Source: Leptospira sp.
GTDB lineage: Bacteria > Spirochaetota > Leptospiria > Leptospirales > Leptospiraceae
Reading direction: 5' to 3'
DNA length: 9,311 bases
Assembly (NCBI GenBank): GCA_021413405.1
Contig: JAIOQL010000079.1
Span: 1 to 9,311 of the forward strand
Part shown: positions 6,973 to 9,311 of the stretch, one piece after another
How positions within the stretch are numbered: position 1 is the stretch's first letter
Layout: the number at the start of each line of letters is the position of its first letter
The notes under the pieces: generated by a model
What the model saw: only the letters and a program-made list of their open reading frames with translations
What the model was told of the DNA's origin: nothing
Databases searched by the model: none
Made by a program: the position numbers and the translations under genes

Positions 6973-7128
6973 TCAGGCAGTTATGTTTATGAACTGCCCT
7001 CTTGAGTATAATTCTGAAGCTGAGGCTGCAGCCTCCTCTTCTCTCTTCTTATTATCGTCAGTTCCAGGTTTAATTATAGGAATATTGTAACTGGAAGAAC
7101 TATAGCTCTCTACTGCGGTTATTTCCAT
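6973..7128 (-). CDS. Small 51-residue protein, function unknown
   Basis: On the minus strand an ATG at 7128 opens 51 codons to TGA at 6973. GGAG sits seven bases upstream (7139-7136), an ideal ribosome binding site. The product begins MEITAVESYSSSSYNI, has an acidic/basic middle (PGTDDNKKREEE), then an alanine-rich stretch (AAASASELY) and ends RGQFINITA. There is no signal peptide or membrane segment, and a Ser-rich start plus a short helix is likely. It does not resemble a family I can name. It lies 12 bases before the 270-residue gene, so the two form a probable operon and may act together. That the frame is real rests on the ribosome binding site and on operon fit; conservation is untested. 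Confidence 0.6.
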   Translation of the reverse strand: MEITAVESYSSSSYNIPIIKPGTDDNKKREEEAAASASELYSRGQFINITA

Positions 7129-7135
7129 TGCATTT

Positions 7136-7139
7136 CTCC
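7136..7139 (-). promoter_or_regulatory. Ribosome binding site of the 51-residue small gene
   Basis: GGAG on the minus strand, seven bases before the ATG at 7128. It is the main support for the small gene. Confidence 0.55.
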
Positions 7140-7160
7140 AGTGAATGATCTACAAATATT

Positions 7161-7269
7161 AGACTCCGCAAGTCTTTTGTGTTTACAAAATAGCCGAATT
7201 GTGGGAGAGTTTCTCTGAACTCTGTCAGCATTATTGCCGAAGCCCATAAACGGGTCAATTGAGATCAAT
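7161..7269. promoter_or_regulatory. Divergent control region with four short dyads
   Basis: The gap between the leftward small gene and tatA contains AGACT/AGTCT (7161-7175), TTTTGT/ACAAAA with a four-base spacer (7175-7190), AGAGTT/AACTCT with a six-base spacer (7206-7223), and ATTGA/TCAAT with a two-base spacer (7258-7269). The second has the TTGT-N4-ACAA shape of FNR/CRP-family sites, and the last abuts the tatA ribosome binding site. No convincing -35/-10 pair was found for either direction. Operator function is inferred; short dyads also occur by chance in AT-rich DNA. Confidence 0.3.
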
Positions 7270-7282
7270 CAGGAGAAAAAAA

Positions 7283-7516
7283 ATGTTTTATCCACTTGCA
7301 CTATTTAATCTGGGACCATGGGAAATTGCGCTGATCGCTCTTCTCGCACTCCTGCTCTTTGGAGGAAAAAAACTCCCCGGGCTTGCTAAAGACCTTGGCC
7401 ATGGAATAAAGGAATTCAGAAAATCTCTTTCCGCTTCCTCGTCTGAAGAAGAGCCCGTTCGCGATGAGACAATAATCTCTGAAAAGGAAAAATCAAAAAA
7501 GAGTAAAAAATCTTAA
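7283..7516 (+). CDS. tatA: Twin-arginine translocase subunit TatA
   Basis: TatA forms the protein-conducting part of the Tat pathway, which exports folded proteins across the inner membrane. The 77-residue product has a short N-terminus, a membrane helix (about 13-27, WEIALIALLALLLFG) with a polar Glu14 near its start, and the FG hinge at 26-27. The amphipathic helix KKLPGLAKDLGHGIKEFRK and a charged Ser/Glu/Lys tail ending KSKKSKKS complete it. ATG at 7283 is chosen over an in-frame TTG at 7259 because AGGAG lies about seven bases before the ATG and TatA proteins have very short N-termini. No separate tatB is seen, so this TatA may serve both roles, as in TatAC-type systems. tatC follows after 203 bases. 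Confidence 0.93.
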   Translation: MFYPLALFNLGPWEIALIALLALLLFGGKKLPGLAKDLGHGIKEFRKSLSASSSEEEPVRDETIISEKEKSKKSKKS

Positions 7517-7540
7517 TCTCATAGATAAGATACAAAAAAA

Positions 7541-7690
7541 TAGCGGTTACCGCCAACACGCGAAGAACTCACTTAGGATTTATGCCGCATAGATACATAG
7601 GCTCAGAGATTTTGGTGAATAGTAACGATGATACCTGAAAATAAGATTAATAAAGAATAATTCCCTCTGAGTTTTAGTGACTCCGTGGCT
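7541..7690. repeat. Degenerate inverted-repeat element between tatA and tatC
   Basis: This fills most of the 203-base gap. Two 25-base arms, 7584-7608 (ending CTCAGAG) and 7665-7689 (starting CTCTGAG), are inverted copies matching at 16 of 25 positions, with the inner seven bases perfect. The left flank has a perfect GCGGT-T-ACCGC dyad (7543-7553). Its minus-strand reading is followed by TATTTTTTT, so it could terminate leftward transcription. The style (CTCTGAG...GTGACTCCGTGG, CGCGAAGAACTCAC) recalls dispersed intergenic repeats seen in many bacterial genomes; this is from memory, not a search. No coding potential is evident. Confidence 0.45.
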
Positions 7691-7719
7691 TATTTGAGCA
7701 TTTACAAAAAAAATATTAA

Positions 7720-8562
7720 ATGGCATTAAAAAAGACATCCCACAAAAAAAAGAATGCCACACCGGCAGAATCTGATACTCAAATTTCTTTGAATTCTCCG
7801 GGCGAGAAGCTCACGGAATCTAGGGAAAAATTCATGACCCTGGGAGAGCATCTCGAAGAATTGAGGCAGAGACTCCTGCGGGGAATCCTTGTCATAATTC
7901 TTTTAATGAGTTTTGGTCTTTATTTTGGTCCGGAAATCCATAGAATATTCACGGCTCCGTATAAAGCAGTGCTCGGAGAAAATGCAGTTTTTTTTCAGCT
8001 CAAACTGATGGCGCCATTTATTATATACCTGAAAACATCGTTCATGCTTTCCATTCTGCTGGGATTTCCTTTTATACTGTACCTGCTCTGGGGATTTATC
8101 GCACCCGCGCTTGAGACAAGAACTGAACGGTACGGAATATTCCTCATTTTGTTCTCAACAATCCTTTTCTGGGCAGGAATCACACTGTGCTGGCTCACTG
8201 TATTCGAAAACATGCTCCGGATTTTCCTTGTAATGTTCCGTCCACCGGATATCGAAACAAAACTCCCGATAGAAGAATATTATGATCTTTTCTTCAATAT
8301 TCACCTCGTTTTCGGGCTGGCATTCCAGATGCCGGTGGTTTTCATAATCGCCGGAAGGATCGGCATAATCAGTTCCGGTTTTTTAATATCAAAATGGAGG
8401 GAAACTGTGATCATCATTTCGATTCTTTCTGCTGTCCTTTCACCGGGTCCTGATGTTTTTTCAATGATGATGCTTTTCCTCCCGCTTTTAATTCTTTTCT
8501 TTATTTCATTAGTGTTAATGAAAATCCTTGAAAAAAGAGATTCCGAAACTCAATTAGCTTAA
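7720..8562 (+). CDS. tatC: Twin-arginine translocase subunit TatC
   Basis: TatC is the six-helix inner-membrane receptor for twin-arginine signal peptides. The product has 280 residues from the first ATG. The cytoplasmic N-terminal signature [15 protein letters not shown] (39-53) carries E47 and R49, the positions equivalent to E. coli E15 and R17. The family pattern continues with [12 protein letters not shown], six hydrophobic segments and SPGPDVFS (D245). Two usually conserved acids differ: [10 protein letters not shown] has Gln203 where most members have Glu, and [10 protein letters not shown] has Phe261 in place of the Glu of the usual LFE/LYE. The 38-residue Lys/Ser-rich N-terminal extension is unusual, and ATG 7720 has no Shine-Dalgarno. 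ATG 7834 (M39) has AGGGA seven bases upstream and would give a standard 242-residue TatC, so it is a serious alternative start. Confidence 0.93.
   Translation: MALKKTSHKKKNATPAESDTQISLNSPGEKLTESREKFMTLGEHLEELRQRLLRGILVIILLMSFGLYFGPEIHRIFTAPYKAVLGENAVFFQLKLMAPFIIYLKTSFMLSILLGFPFILYLLWGFIAPALETRTERYGIFLILFSTILFWAGITLCWLTVFENMLRIFLVMFRPPDIETKLPIEEYYDLFFNIHLVFGLAFQMPVVFIIAGRIGIISSGFLISKWRETVIIISILSAVLSPGPDVFSMMMLFLPLLILFFISLVLMKILEKRDSETQLA
7822..7826 (+). promoter_or_regulatory. Ribosome binding site favouring an internal tatC start at 7834
   Basis: AGGGA lies seven bases before ATG 7834, directly ahead of the TatC family's N-terminal signature. The upstream ATG at 7720 has only A/T-rich sequence before it. 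Confidence 0.45.
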
Positions 8563-8575
8563 ACAGGAAAAAAAT

Positions 8576-9311
8576 ATGCCTTACAAATATCGAGTGCCCG
8601 TCTTCATTTTCGCAATTTCAATGCTCACTTTTCTCATATTCATTGTAACCGAAGATCTGTTCTGGGCGAAAGAATCCTTTAAAACAAATCCTGGAAAGCT
8701 TTATTTAGGAAAAATTTTCATAGCCATTTCTCTTTCTTCCCTATCGAGCCTGATTTCCTTTGTCATTGTAAACACGATCGACAATTCCATCAAAGGTCTG
8801 GGGGGAATCATAGCGGACTGGGCAGAAAATATTTCTGAAGAAAGCGATTTGTCAGAATCAGTTGATGCAGAAATTGAAAACGAGGAAATTTCGGAAATTG
8901 CAAGATCTTTCAAAATTGCTACGCTCCAGAACAAGGATCGGGAAGACAACATGGTCAAGGAACTGCTATCAATTCACAGTTCTGATACTGCAAACAGTCT
9001 TCAATCCTTCCTCTTCCAGGTAGATCTTGCGCAAATCAGAAAATTCGACGTTTCCATATTTCCGAAAGTTTCTGAAAACGCTTCCTGTGATTTCGTAAGT
9101 GTAATGGAAACTTCTGCCGGTTGCATTGGAATGATGGCAGGGTTCCCTCATGCAGATGCGGTGGAAGTTGGGGTCAAATTCAGGCTGGATGGAGTTTTGT
9201 CCGGTCTTTCAAAAGTGAATGATGTTTCAGCGGTTGACCTGATTTCAGCGGCGGAATTTGCTGTCAGAAAAATTCGGGCACAGAATATGAATCTAAGTAT
9301 GTTCCTGATCG
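8576..9311 (+). CDS. Membrane HAMP protein with degenerate SpoIIE/PP2C-like domain, 3' end outside window
   Basis: This frame is open to the window edge (245 codons). The ATG at 8576 has AGGA about seven bases upstream and lies 13 bases after the tatC stop, so it is probably in the same operon. Two membrane helices (about 7-24 and 46-66) flank a loop of only about 20 residues, too small for a normal extracytoplasmic sensor. A HAMP-like linker follows (about 66-125, DNSIKGLGGIIADWAEN and later ISEIARSFK). From about 155 the pattern resembles a SpoIIE/RsbU-type PP2C phosphatase: FDVSIFPKVSENASCDF, then IGMMAGFPHADA. Asp172 is kept, but the usual GGDFYD is SCDFVS and the usual GDVxGxG is AGFPHAD, so metal binding and catalysis look compromised. 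It may be a pseudophosphatase or another signalling domain; the assignment is tentative. Confidence 0.75.
   Translation, partial: MPYKYRVPVFIFAISMLTFLIFIVTEDLFWAKESFKTNPGKLYLGKIFIAISLSSLSSLISFVIVNTIDNSIKGLGGIIADWAENISEESDLSESVDAEIENEEISEIARSFKIATLQNKDREDNMVKELLSIHSSDTANSLQSFLFQVDLAQIRKFDVSIFPKVSENASCDFVSVMETSAGCIGMMAGFPHADAVEVGVKFRLDGVLSGLSKVNDVSAVDLISAAEFAVRKIRAQNMNLSMFLI

Noticed and set aside
7175..7190. LexA box of the Leptospira type (TTTG-N5-CAAA)
   Set aside because: The spacer here is six bases rather than five and the neighbouring genes are not SOS genes.
7259..7282. TTG start extending TatA by eight residues
   Set aside because: The extension would place the AGGAG ribosome binding site inside the coding sequence and give an unusually long TatA N-terminus.
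8701..9151. Two minus-strand frames near the right end
   Set aside because: They lie opposite the plus-strand HAMP protein, which has a ribosome binding site, membrane helices and operon fit.
1..9311. CRISPR array, tRNA, rRNA, insertion sequence or phage genes
   Set aside because: No regular direct repeats, cloverleaf-like sequences, transposase or phage motifs were seen on reading both strands.

Overview
The window is a compact, moderately AT-rich bacterial segment. Its gene content suggests a spirochaete of the Leptospira group, at moderate confidence. The strongest pointer is the large metallo-beta-lactamase (MBL)/cyclic-nucleotide-binding protein at 3707-5753. It matches, as I recall the family, a spirochaetal cAMP/cGMP-dependent cyclic-nucleotide phosphodiesterase. 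No sequence search could be run, so the taxonomic call rests on recognition alone.

Layout. Positions 1-2163 are a rightward cluster: the 3' end of dihydrolipoyl dehydrogenase (lpd), a small very basic protein with a Myb/SANT-like C-terminal segment, and an exported MBL hydrolase of the NAPE-phospholipase D type. A short convergent gap (2164-2317) with a small AT-rich hairpin separates it from a leftward operon at 6075-2318. That operon reads thioredoxin (trxA), the cyclic-nucleotide phosphodiesterase (broken by a one-base frameshift near 5332-5336), a 71-residue Fis-type DNA-binding protein, and a long-chain-type acyl-CoA dehydrogenase that starts at TTG. A sigma70-like promoter fits at 6115-6144. 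Upstream of it, also leftward, are a 270-residue protein of unknown function and a 51-residue small protein with a good ribosome binding site.

A divergent control region of about 150 bases (7129-7282), with several short dyads, separates these from the rightward tat cluster. This holds tatA, a 203-base spacer with a degenerate inverted-repeat element, tatC (with two usually conserved membrane glutamates replaced), and a membrane HAMP protein with a SpoIIE/PP2C-like domain that lacks canonical catalytic residues and runs off the window.

How the parts fit. The leftward operon places redox (thioredoxin), second-messenger turnover (a phosphodiesterase with its own cyclic-nucleotide sensor domains), DNA binding (Fis-like) and fatty-acid oxidation under one apparent transcript. 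TatA and TatC form a minimal twin-arginine translocase with no separate tatB visible. Most of the window is ordinary core metabolism and transport. The points most worth a second look are the frameshifted phosphodiesterase and its operon, the unlisted small protein, the atypical TatC, and the degenerate HAMP/phosphatase-like protein beside it.
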